Part shown: positions 12,125 to 22,408 of the stretch, piece by piece
How the letters are laid out: every line of letters begins with the position of its first letter
How positions within the stretch are numbered: position 1 is the first letter of the stretch
NCBI GenBank assembly: GCA_037783415.1
Contig: JAZGTN010000087.1
Location: 620,001-684,000 of the forward strand
Length of the DNA: 64,000 nt
Direction: 5' to 3'
DNA from: Leptasterias polaris
Lineage: Eukaryota; Echinodermata; Asteroidea; Forcipulatida; Asteriidae
Made by a program: the position numbers and the translations under genes
The notes under the pieces: generated by a model
Database searches by the model: none
What the model saw: only the letters and a program-made list of their open reading frames with translations
What the model was told of the DNA's origin: nothing

Positions 12125-15100
12125 CATTGGGAAGTAAACCAGTGACTGTTAACAAGATTAGGTATAAACCTAAGAGTTATCCGGGTAAGGCGAATAGTGG
12201 TCAAGACAGATCAGTTCCGAAGCAAAATTCAGCCAAATCTTTCAAACCAAAAAGTAGTTCCACTTGCTACCGCTGTGGAGCAGAGGATCATGATGCAAGC
12301 CAATGTCCTCACAAGTCATCCACTTGCTATAACTGCAAGAAAGTGGGTCACATAGCCAGAGCATGTAGAAAGAAGCGACAACAGAATCCTAAAGCGGTAA
12401 AACTTGTCTCTACCTCAACCACTGCTAGTGATGATGATGGGTTTGATATATACACGATTAAGGAGTTTCATTCAAAATCTGGTATAATGCTGGATGTACA
12501 AGTCGGAGGCACACCGATCCAGATGGAGTTGGACACTGGCGCAGCTGTGTCTATTTTATCGGACACTGTATACAAGAAGCATCTGAAGAAGTGGCCCTTA
12601 CATGAGTCTTCGGTAAAACTACGTACATACGCAGGTGAAGCCATTAAAGTGTTAGGGCGTACCACAATACCAGTGAAGTACAAGGATCAGCCAGAGTGCA
12701 ATCTTCCACTTTTTGTTGTGTCCGGGGACAAACCAGCTCTCTTTGGACGTCAGTGGCTAGAAACAATCAAGATTGATTGGAACAGTATCTTTAAGGTGGA
12801 GACGACAGCAGCTCCCACCGCAAAGACAGTTGAAGACATTTTGCAAAGGCACAAAGAAGTGTTTGCAGAGTGTGGAGACCCCATCAAGGATTTCACTGCT
12901 TCTATGAGAATTCCAGAAGGAACCAAACCAATGTTCTTCAAGGCGCGGCCTGTTCCATATGCATTGAGAGACAAGGTTGAACTTGAACTTAAACGATTAC
13001 AAGATAATGGAGTACTATCTAAGGTAGATCGTAGTGAATGGGCTTCTCCCATTGTAGTTGTACCTAAGCCAGATGGGAAAATAAGGCTATGTGGGGATTA
13101 TAAGGTGACAGTAAATAGAGTGTTGGAAGAAACACAACATACCTTACCCACTGCAGATGATCTATTTGCAACCCTAGAAGGAGGAAAGGTATTTACAACA
13201 ATAGACCTTACTAATGCGTACTTACAGTTAGGGCTAGATGACGAATCAAAGAAGTATCTCACTATCAATACTCACCTTGGGTTGTATCAGTTCAATCGTC
13301 TGCCATTTTGGGGTATCATCAGCACCGGGTATATTCCAAAATGTGATGGATCAAATACTATCGGGTATTCCAGGGGTAGTGTGCTACCTTGATGATATTT
13401 TAATATCTGCTCCAAATGAGTCATTACACTTGGTGAGATTACATCAAGTAATGAGGCAGTTAGAGAAGTATGGAGTAAAAGTAAAATCGCAGAAATGTGA
13501 ATTTTGTAGAACATCAGTGGTTTACTTAGGGCATAAGGTGGATGGAGATGGCCTCCACCCAACCTTGGACAAAGTAGAAGCTATCATGCAAGCGCCCAGC
13601 CCCACGAACATAAGTGAGCTGCGCTCATATTTGGGTTTGCTAAATTACTATGGGAAGTTTCTCCCAAACATAGCAACTGTGATAAATCCACTGAATGCAT
13701 TGTTACGCAAAGAAACAGTGTGGCGCTGGACCAAAGCATGTGAAACAGCTTTCCAAAACAGCAAGAATTTGTTGTTAAATAGTTCATTACTTGTACACTA
13801 TGATGTAAACAGGGAACTCAGGCTAGCTTGTGATGCCTCTCCGTATGGAGTAGGGGCAGTCATCTCACACATCATGCCAAATGGTGATGAGAGACCAATT
13901 GCATTTGCGTCACGTACACTTTCTAAAAGTGAACAAAACTATGCACAGATTGAGCGTGAAGCTTTAGGAATCATTTTTGGAGTGAAGAAATTCCATAAAT
14001 ACTTGTATGGTAGGAACTTTACTTTACTCACAGATCATAAGCCGCTTACAGCGATTCTAAATCCTGAGTCCCCTATCCCTACCTTAGCAGCTGCACGTAT
14101 GCAGCGATGGGCCTTGATATTGTCAGCTTATAAGTATAAGATTGAGTACAGGAAATCTGCAGAACACTGTAATGCAGTATATGCTATCGAGGTTGCCAAA
14201 GCAAGGTGATACAGATGACAGAGAAGTGAATTACTTCTCGTATGTTGATGGGTTACCCATAACAGCACAAGATGTTGGAAAAGCAACACTCAAGGATCCA
14301 ATCTTAGCAAGAGTGTATGACAATGTGATGAATGGATGGCCTAACTATGTTTCAGATAAAGACATACAGCCCTATTTCTCACGTAAAAATGAACTCTCTG
14401 TTGACAAGGGATGTATTTTGTGGGGGTTGCGAGTTGTAATTCCTGACAAATTTAGGTGTGCATTGTTGAATGATTTACATGAGCAGCACCTTGGCATTTG
14501 TAGAATGAAGGGGCTGGCTCGTAGCTACTTGTGGTGGCCGGGGTTAGACCAAGACATACAAAATTTGGTAAACCAGTGTGAAACATGTCAATCAGTAAGA
14601 AATACACCACCCTTGGCACCACTCCAAACATGGACGTGGCCGAGTAGAGTGTGGGAGAGACTGCACATAGACTATGCAGAGTTAAAGGGCCAACATTTGT
14701 TTATTATCATTGACAGCCACTCAAAATGGATAGAAGTTTATCCCATGAAAACAACGACGACAGGTCAAACTTTGGACATATTGAGGAGACTGTTTAGTGC
14801 ATATATGGGTTACCTGAGGAGATAGTATCAGATAACGGTCCTCAATTTACTTCTAAAGAGTTTGCAGAGTTTATGACCAAAAATGGTATAAAGCACAAAC
14901 GTGTGGCACCATATCACCCAGCCTCAAATGGAGCGGCTGAACGCACTGTTCAAGTTGTTAAGAGATCGCTCATTAAACAAATGCTCGACCCTGAACCTCG
15001 CAAAAGGGAGTTGTCAGTTCATCACAAATTGGCAAATTTTCTGATTACATATCGGAATACTCCACACACTACCACTGGTAGATCACCTGCTGAGTTATTC

Positions 15101-15706
15101 TTAAAAAGACAACCCAGAACAAGGTTTTCTTTACTGAAGCCCAATTTGGCACAAACAGTAGAAAAGAGGCAGGAAAAACAAAAAGAGTACCATGATAGAG
15201 GCAGGGTTCAGAATCGAGCATTGATTCTTGATCAGAGAGTCCGGGTTAAGAGTAATGTAAATGGGTTGATTAAGTGGTTGCCGGGAAAGGTAACAAAAGT
15301 CTGTGGTTCACGAACATACTTGATACATATGTACAACAATGGCAGAACTCGTTTTGTACACATTGATCACATTTTGGGTTCACAAGAAAAGGGTGTTCCT
15401 AAATCCAGTAACAGCACTTATCCACTAGTAGACTTTCAGGTACCAGTTGATCCAGTACAGAGTGATACAGGTTTGGTGCACAGCAGTGGCAAACACGAAA
15501 GGGGTGAACAAAAACAGACGCATTCTGAGACAGAAATTGTGAAAAATCAGTTTCAACCAAATCCTGATGCACAGGGTAATGCTGATGCCCAAACTACAAG
15601 TTCACAGTCTGTACCTGTACTCGCACCCGTACCAAGCCCAGAAGTCTCAATGGAGAGACGCTATCCAATGAGAGTACGGAAGGCACCAGTTAAACTTAAT
15701 TTGTAA
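12125..15706 (+). pseudogene. Ty3/gypsy gag-pol, 5'-truncated and frameshifted
   Basis: The sequence begins inside gag, just before two CCHC knuckles (CYRCG...C and CYNCKKVGHIARAC, 12270-12370). The aspartic protease (LDTGAAVSIL, near 12530), reverse transcriptase (YLDDIL, near 13390), RNase H (CDASPYGVGAV, near 13830), integrase zinc region (about 14480-14600) and core (HIDYAEL, SDNGPQF, HPASNGAAERT) follow in the usual gypsy order. Small indels break the frame near 13305, 14175 and 14800. The double zinc knuckle recalls the Mag/K02A2.6-like group, but the clade is inference. The 5' LTR and most of gag are absent. Confidence 0.9.
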
Positions 15707-16028
15707 GCCAAGTTGAAGTTAAACAAATTAGTCAGTGATAAAGCGATATGGATTGAAACAAAACACAGGATTTGTTTTATTTTTGATTGTTAAGTTGCAC
15801 AAATAGAAAGAAAACAAAACAAAATTAAGGCATTTGATTGCATTGTTTTCAAAGTAAAAATTTGATGTGAAAATTGTTTATGTTATAGTTATAATGGATA
15901 ATTGGAAGGTGCTCCTGTAACTGTAATTATAACACACTTATTGCATAGCGACAAAATACCTGGTTTGTTTCATTTTAATGTCTACACTATTTACTCATGG
16001 GGTGACAGTATATTTAAGGGGGGAGGAA

Positions 16029-16189
16029 TGTAGTATAACAGTAACTTTGTAATGACTAAAGGTCATACCTGAAGTGAGCCCTCTGTTGGTCGGAATCATG
16101 GTAATGAGATGTGTTCTAATAAAGGCGTTCTTACAATGGCAGCCATCTTTGTATCCTCGTGTTATGACTTGAACCCCCAATATATTACA
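16029..16189 (+). repeat. 3' LTR of the truncated gypsy element
   Basis: A purine tract (AAGGGGGGAGGAA, 16016-16028) precedes TGTAGTATAACAG, and the LTR ends TATATTACA where satellite sequence begins. The ends form an imperfect inverted repeat, as usual for LTRs. At 161 bp it is short for a gypsy LTR, and there is no 5' copy for comparison. Confidence 0.7.
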
Positions 16190-17540
16190 GTAGTGTTGCT
16201 CTTTCACAGTGGTAGTGTTTGTCTTTTACAGTGGTAGTGTTTCTCTTTCACAGTGGTAGTGTTGCTCTTTCACAGTGGTAGTGTTTGTCTTTTACAGAGG
16301 TAGTGTTGCTCTTTCACAGTGGTAGTGTTTCTCTTTCACAGTGGTAGTGTTGCTCTTTCACAGTGGTAGTGTTGCTCTTTCACAGTGGTAGTGTTGCTCT
16401 TTCACAGTGGTAGTGTTTGTCTTTTACAGTGGTAGTGTTTCTCTTTCACAGTGGTAGTGTTGCTCTTTCACAGTGGTAGTGTTTGTCTTTTACAGTGGTA
16501 GTGTTTCTCTTTCACAGTGGTAGTGTTGCTTTTTCACAGTGGTAGAGTTTCTCTTTCACAGTGGTAGTGTTGCTCTTTCACAGTGGTAGTGTTTGTCTTT
16601 TACAGTGGTAGTGTTGCTCTTTCACAGTGGTAGTGTTTCTCTTTCACAGTGGTAGTGTTTCTCTTTCACAGTGGTAGAGTTTGTCTTTCACAGTGGTAGT
16701 GTTTCTCTTTCACAGTGGTAGTGTTTGTCTTTCACAGTGGTAGTGTTGCTTTTTCACAGTGGTAGTGTTTGTCTTTCACAGTGGTAGTGTTGCTCTTTCA
16801 CAGTGGTAGAGTTTGTCTTTCACAGTGGTAGTGTTTCTCTTTCACAGTGGTAGTGTTGCTCTTTCACAGTGGTAGTGTTTCTCTTTCACAGTGGTAGTGT
16901 TGCTCTTTCACAGTGGTAGTGTTTCTCTTTCACAGTGGTAGTGTTGCTTTTTCACAGTGGTAGTGTTTGTCTTTCACAGTGGTAGTGTTTCTCTTTCACA
17001 GTGGTAGTGTTTCTCTTTCACAGTGGTAGAGTTTGTCTTTCACAGTGGTAGTGTTTCTCTTTCACAGTGGTAGTGTTTCTCTTTCACAGTGGTAGTGTTG
17101 CTTTTTCACAGTGGTAGTGTTTGTCTTTCACAGTGGTAGTGTTGCTTTTTCACAGTGGTAGTGTTTGTCTTTCACAGTGGTAGTGTTTGCCTTTCACAGT
17201 GGTAGAGTAATTGTCTTTCACAGTGGTAGTGTTTGTCTTTCACAGTGGTAGTGTTGCTCTTTCACAGTGGTAGAGTTTGTCTTTCACAGTGGTAGTGTTT
17301 GTCTTTCACAGTGGTAGTGTTTCTCTTTCACAGTGGTAGTGTTGCTCTTTCACAGTGGTAGAGTTTGTCTTTCACAGTGGTAGTGTTTGTCTTTCACTGT
17401 GGTAGTGTTGCTCTTTCACAGTGGTAGAGTTTGTCTTTCACTGTGGTAGTGTCTGTCTTTCACAGTGGTAGTGTTGCTCTTTCACAGTGGTAGAGTTTGT
17501 CTTTCACATTGGTAGTGTTTGTCTTTCCCAGTGGTATAGT
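16190..17540 (+). repeat. 22-bp satellite array, about 61 units
   Basis: Tandem 22-bp units of the form TTGCTCTTTCACAGTGGTAG+TG. Variants differ mainly in the first bases (TTGCTC, TTTCTC, TTTGTC) and in GTAGTG versus GTAGAG. The variants recur in groups, so higher-order units may exist. The 22-bp period is not a multiple of three, so there is no coding. The repeats are contiguous, without unique spacers. The array decays at about 17515-17545. Confidence 0.95.
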
Positions 17541-17615
17541 GGTATAAGGACAAACAAATTTGGCGGTGTTTGCAAAGTAAAGTGCCTCCTTGATATCTTC
17601 AGATGTAGTCGGTTA

Positions 17616-18220
17616 GGCAAAAACAAAATTAGTGTTCTGTTTCCGGTTATCCGACCGACCCTAACTTTATGCCGCGACCCTAAACTTTTTTTTCGGCTTG
17701 AGAAAAAAATATATAATAAAAATATGAAGGTACTATGGACCAAATGTCAGACTTTGACCAAACTAACATGTTTTTAACTAAATTGAATTAAAAGCAGAAC
17801 ACGTCCACACAATTTTACTGATATCTCCATGATTTGGGTCTCATGATTTTGTGATTCACGGTCGTCGCGTCGTGTTTCCTGAAGTACCCAGCGAAAAATA
17901 CCCACAATTCAAAGTACAGCGCGCACGTGAAGATTGCGCAAATTTTTGCTCGATAGGCAAATGGAGCTGCCGATTCTGCATAGCGCAAACTGCAGATTGC
18001 GCAAGAGTTTGTCCAATTCGTTGTGCAAACCTGTTGATTGCGCTCCACAGATGAACGAAAGTGGACTCAGTGTTAGTTTTGAATCGGGCAAGTAGGGTAT
18101 TTTTACACACTCGCCAAACGTCAGAATAATAAAAAAGGCAACAAAATATAATTTCTGACCTACTGACCCTATTTTAAAATGGAATATGTAATCGGAAACA
18201 GAACACTTATTTGTTTTGGC
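17616..18220. mobile_element. candidate DNA element with imperfect TIRs
   Basis: GGCAAAAACAAAATTAGTGT at 17616 and its continuation to 17650 are matched, imperfectly and inverted, by 18187-18220 (both arms contain AGTGTTCTGTTTCCG). The 605-bp interior has no transposase. Target duplications are not clear. It may be a non-autonomous element, or two independent repeat copies. Confidence 0.4.
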
Positions 18221-18280
18221 CTTAGGATGAGGAGCGGTGCGGGTCAAAGAAATTCAGGCTTGTAAACATCGGTAACGAAC

Positions 18281-18390
18281 TAGACCCAGTAACTTGGGCG
18301 CTGTACTCCTTTTTTGAAATTTTGACATCATCGGTACCAATGATGTCAAAATTTCAAAAAAGGAGTACAGCGCCCCAGTTACTGGGTCTA
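18281..18390. mobile_element. 110-bp near-perfect palindrome with 9-bp target duplication
   Basis: Starts TAGACCCAGTAACTTGGGCG and folds back on itself almost completely, with a loop near the centre (ATCGGTACCAATGAT). GTAACGAAC is present directly on both sides (18272-18280 and 18391-18399), a 9-bp target-site duplication. Related copies lie at 2845-2975 and 35405-35525. It has no coding capacity and must rely on a transposase encoded elsewhere. Confidence 0.85.
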
Positions 18391-18637
18391 GTAACGAACA
18401 TAGCATGACTGTTGCACTTGCTGGTGATTTTAACATCAGGAATGTAATTATTGTTGAATATTTTCATATTATCATTGAATTTTAGCTCAACTAGTTCAGA
18501 GGAAAATACACTCGCAGGCCGTCAGATTTGTTTTCTCCATTACCGCGATGACTCGCATTCAGAGACTTCGTTGACAAATTTAATCAGACAAAACAATTTT
18601 TGGGGGTCAAAGTTGAAAGTAGTACTTCAACAACAAT

Positions 18638-20874
18638 CCCAGCTAACAATTTGACGTTCTCACAACGTAATGAAGTCAGACTTTGGTGTAGGTGACGTCG
18701 ACTCCCCTTTACGTCTTCCGAACGTAAAGACGCAATGTATCAACCACGTTGTTGGTACATTTAAGAAACGTTCCAAGTGACCTTATGACAACTTATATAT
18801 AACGTTACAACAACGTTACCAGAGTGTGTGTTTTTGGTTGTTATAACGTTATCTAAGTAACGTTTTAGCAACGAATCTTTGTCGACTCCCCTGTACGTCT
18901 TTAGAACGTAATGATGCAACGAAATCACCACGTTGTAGGCACGTATACACAACGTTGCCATGTTGTAAATAATTGTTTTCAAAAGAATGTTGCAACAACA
19001 TAACTTTTTGCAGTACCCAGAACGTTGTCACAACGTAATTTTTTCCGGTACCCTGAACGTTGTCACAACGGCAGATCAATCATATATTTTATTTACTACA
19101 TCAGTTAATTACACAATACTGTTAATTGGTATGTCAACATGATAATTTATTTTCAACAATACAAACTTACCAGTAGGTCTCTTCTACACGTTGCCGTTAC
19201 CTGACTTCTCTGTACCTGTATACTACATCGTACTGCAAGTACTATATATAGACCTTTTTTTTATATTTGGCAGTCATCGGTGTATATTTTTTAAAGGGTT
19301 GTTTAATTTTAATTATATATTGGAATTTATATTTCATGTTTTAGTTACTGCATTTATTTTATTCATAAAATCCTCTGACAGTCTAGACAAATACAAGAAG
19401 AAATTAGTGCACCTACATGTAGTTCATAAATTTGGTAAATTTCTTGAAAAAACTTGTATGAATTGTACAACTTCTAAGCCCTATAGTAAATATCTAAAAA
19501 TTTGCATATGTGATATTTACTTTGTCATGACGTTGTCATAATAATTTTTAATAGACCGCAGCATTCCGTGCGCTACTCAATGCGTCAAGATGAGCGCATG
19601 ATATCTGAACGGAAACGTAGGTCTTTGTCAATAAAGTGAGGCAAAACACAATTAATAGTACCCGAGAATACATACTTCAAACTTTGAAAGTGTCTTTGAA
19701 ACATTGATGAACAAGTTTTGGCTTTTGAGGAAGTTTTTAGCGTGGAACAAAACGGCCTATGTGATGATAGACCATCCTATCAGTGAAAATTATTTCTGTC
19801 GAAGATTCTGTCAACGGCTTGGAATGCCGCTGTACGGTGGTGGTGTGTGGTGGTGGTGGGGTGGGGGGGGGGGGGGTTGGATTCTCTCCCCATGTGCACT
19901 GCTTGACACAATAAGTTCAATTAAATGCAATTACCGGTTGTACTGTTTAGATTGATCGATGCAGATGTGATAGGGACGCTCCTCAAGTGCCAATTAATTG
20001 TACTAACTATGACAATCGATGTAAAAAACTAAATTGCAAAAAAACATTGTTTGTGATGTCAAACAAGCCTTGTACTGTTAGATAATAATGTCTTCCAAAA
20101 CCATCCCAACGAGCTGCTTGAAGTATTCAATATGATTGTAATTAAACTATTGCCACAATTACGTGATGGTAAAAACAAAGATATACTACTGTGATAAAAC
20201 TAAAAGACCTACAAATGATGTGAGGGTCACAATAGTATGTTTGAAGGTTGAGACAACGTGGCTGTCACAACATGAATACAAACATACAACGTAATGACAA
20301 CTTACACACAAAAACTTTAACATTACGTTCTGACAATACCAAAATACAACTAGACAACATACAGTCGAAACTTAATAATTACGTTTTTATTGTTACCAAA
20401 GTACAACGTGAAGACAACGTGACTGCCACAACGCAAATACTATGTTTATATAATACCGAAATACAACGTGAAGACGACGTGACTGCCACAACGCAAATAC
20501 TATGTTTATATAATACCAAAATACAACGTGAAGACGACGTGACTGCCACAACGCAAATACTATGTTTATATAATACCAAAATACAACGTGAAGACAACGT
20601 GCATGTCTTAACGAGACCAAAAAATAACTTCTTCACAACGTTGGTGCCCTAACTTAAATACTATGTTGTAATAATACCTAAATACAATGTTGTGAAAACG
20701 TTCGGTGAAAAACTTTTCGGTAACGTTGCATAAACTACCAACATGCAACCAAAGTACAACATTGGTTGAAAATCATGTTAAGATCTGACGTTCATACAAC
20801 GTCGTCAACATCGACCAAATTGCAACCTTATCACAACGTTGTGCAATGTTGTAGCAACGTAATGTGTTAGCTGG
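18638..20874. mobile_element. TIR element dense in ACAACGT/ACGTTGT motifs
   Basis: The ends are CCCAGCTAACA (18638-18648) and its exact inverse (20864-20874). Inside both ends, for about 400 bp on the left and 600 bp on the right, ACAACGT or ACGTTGT occurs every 10-40 bp in both orientations. This suggests arrays of transposase-binding subterminal motifs. The middle, about 19100-20230, is AT-rich with no recognisable transposase and has a poly-G run near 19860. No flanking duplication was found. The superfamily is not assigned. Confidence 0.6.
20401..20602 (+). repeat. 60-bp tandem repeat, 3.4 copies
   Basis: Units at 20401-20460, 20461-20520 and 20521-20580, plus a partial fourth, are nearly identical. 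Each carries the TACAACGTGAAGAC...CACAACG motif of the surrounding element. Because 60 is a multiple of three, a repeating ORF runs through; it is not evidence of a protein. Confidence 0.9.
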
Positions 20875-20879
20875 GGCCC

Positions 20880-21567
20880 TTAAGCGGGCTCCAGACCCCA
20901 CGCCGTAATGGCTTCGCGATCGCATTGACTCCTAACTCCGGTTCTCAAATGGGCCCTACCAATGTTTTTGAGCTTCCTACGGGCCTGAACACAGTTCGCC
21001 ATTTTTTTCTTGCACCCATGGATGATTAAGGAGAGTGTGGGTAGTTTGTCCTTCCAGGTGATCCCAGAATGGAGCGGAGACATCTTGTGTGGAACGCACT
21101 CAGTCTGCTTTCTTGTCTTCTGTATGTCGGCCAGGTTTCAGCACCGTAAAGCAGTACACTAAGCACACAGGCATCATAGATGCGGACTTTGGTGCAGATG
21201 GAAAGTTGTTGGTTATTCCATACACGCTTAGAAAGGCGCCCAAATGTAGAAGCAGCATTTCCAAGCCGAACAGAGATTTCCGGGTTAAGAGTAGCGTTGG
21301 AGGTAATTGCAGAGCCGAGGTATGCGAACTTGTTTACTCGGTCCAGTGTAGTGTCATTGACGGTGAACTGGTGGTTGTCAAGTAGCTCAGAGGACAGGGT
21401 CACAGTCTTCTTCAGGCTGATAGTTAATCCAAAGTTGGCACAGGACCGTGAGAACCCATCAAGCAGCTCCTGAAGTTGTCTGGGACTGTTTGCACATAGT
21501 GCTGCATCATCAGCATAAAGTAGTTCTCTAGTGACGAAATGTTGCACTCTGGTTTTTGCTTTGAAGC
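20880..21567 (-). pseudogene. non-LTR retrotransposon RT, 3' part of split relic
   Basis: Minus-strand frames encode the second half of a LINE-type reverse transcriptase. The catalytic box is LLYADDAAL (near 21515), followed by the thumb/C-terminal region with FAYLGSAITSN and LLYGAETW. Near 21050 the frame breaks: one frame ends in RSILGSPGRTN while the continuation (GITWKDKLPTLSLI) is in another. The missing front half lies at 28163-28826, across the inserted gypsy element. The motifs are shared by several LINE clades, so I do not name one. Confidence 0.85.
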
Positions 21568-22303
21568 TGTTAAGAATTCGTATTTATAATGTTTACGCAA
21601 CCTTATGTAAGTCCAAGTATGTTAACCGGTGGTCGCGATTCTCGTCTTGATGACCCATTGTCCCCGAGTGCATTTGCCAGAAGAACATTGGAATTCCACG
21701 AGTAATCGGTGGTTTAAAAGGACGGACCATGCTTGCGAGTCGGCAGAATCTAGGCTTTGGTTTCCAGAAACTGACGGGTGATAACTTCGACTGCCGGGTG
21801 ATAACTTCGACTGCCGGGTTAGCAGCCGTGAGGCGTGGCCCGGAGATCTCCTGCTGACCGTATGGAGTCCTCGCCGGTACCTACTGCCGTCTGTAGTGAT
21901 GACACACCCGTGTTCTTGATGGTCAACTTTCTACCTCCCTCGCTGGTTCATCCGGTATACAGACGTTGATGTCGCCGCAGAGCACATCGCGGATTCGCCC
22001 ACGACTGGACCAGCCACGGGACTTCAAACCCCAGCCTAGAATCTCAATGGAGGTATACCGCTCCCCTATTCACGCGTTCCGTTACCACCATCCTATTTTC
22101 ATTGTATTTAATTATTCTCATTGTATTTAAATAATTCGATTTCCACTTATGCTTGTATATTTTTGAAGCGCTGAGTATGTATTTCATTAAATGTCTTATA
22201 TTTTGTTGTTCTAAACGTTGACTCCCATTCACATTCATTCAAGTACGGTTTTTTCCCCTTTAAATTCTGTTAAGCTGTCCTTTCGATTTGTGGCTTCGTA
22301 ACA
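21568..22303 (+). repeat. 5' LTR of the Gmr1-type element
   Basis: Starts TGTTAAGAATTCG and ends TTCGTAACA. It has the same length as 27423-28158 and I see only two differences (about 21662 and about 22167), implying a recent insertion. A short direct duplication, ACTGNCGGGTGATAACTTCG, lies inside at 21769-21810. Confidence 0.93.
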
Positions 22304-22308
22304 GAAAA

Positions 22309-22326
22309 TGGGGGCTTGTCCGGGAG
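22309..22326 (+). promoter_or_regulatory. primer-binding site, probably tRNA-Pro
   Basis: TGGGGGCTTGTCCGGGAG lies five bases after the 5' LTR. It differs at two of 18 positions from the well-known tRNA-Pro-complementary site of gammaretroviruses, so tRNA-Pro is the likely primer for minus-strand synthesis. Confidence 0.7.
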
Positions 22327-22408
22327 AAAACCTACCGTTAGCAAGCTCAACTGATCGAAATATTTACATTTGTGGTTGTTCATAATAGATTTGTTTTCCT
22401 TTTTGGAA

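Larger units (their letters stand above)
8064..16189. mobile_element. head-to-head BEL/Pao + Ty3/gypsy composite insertion
   Basis: A BEL/Pao element on the minus strand (3' LTR 8064-8683, pol 8697-12112) abuts a gypsy element on the plus strand (pol about 12125-15706, 3' LTR 16029-16189). Both lack their 5' halves and 5' LTRs and meet near 12113-12125. The outer ends are both LTR ends. GTAGT flanks the block on each side (8059-8063 and 16190-16194), and the interrupted 22-bp satellite stays in phase. This fits one integration event of a joined molecule. Two independent insertions followed by deletion are possible. Confidence 0.7.

Noticed and set aside
8064..16189. A single autonomous bidirectional retroelement encoding both polyproteins
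   Set aside because: The BEL and gypsy parts are each truncated at the same point and frameshifted, and have unrelated LTRs; a fusion of two elements explains this better.
16190..17540. CRISPR-like regular repeats
   Set aside because: The units are contiguous with no unique spacers, and the context is eukaryotic; it is a satellite.
20248..20652. 134-residue ORF with a repeated 20-residue block
   Set aside because: It is the 60-bp tandem repeat read in frame and lies inside a transposable element.
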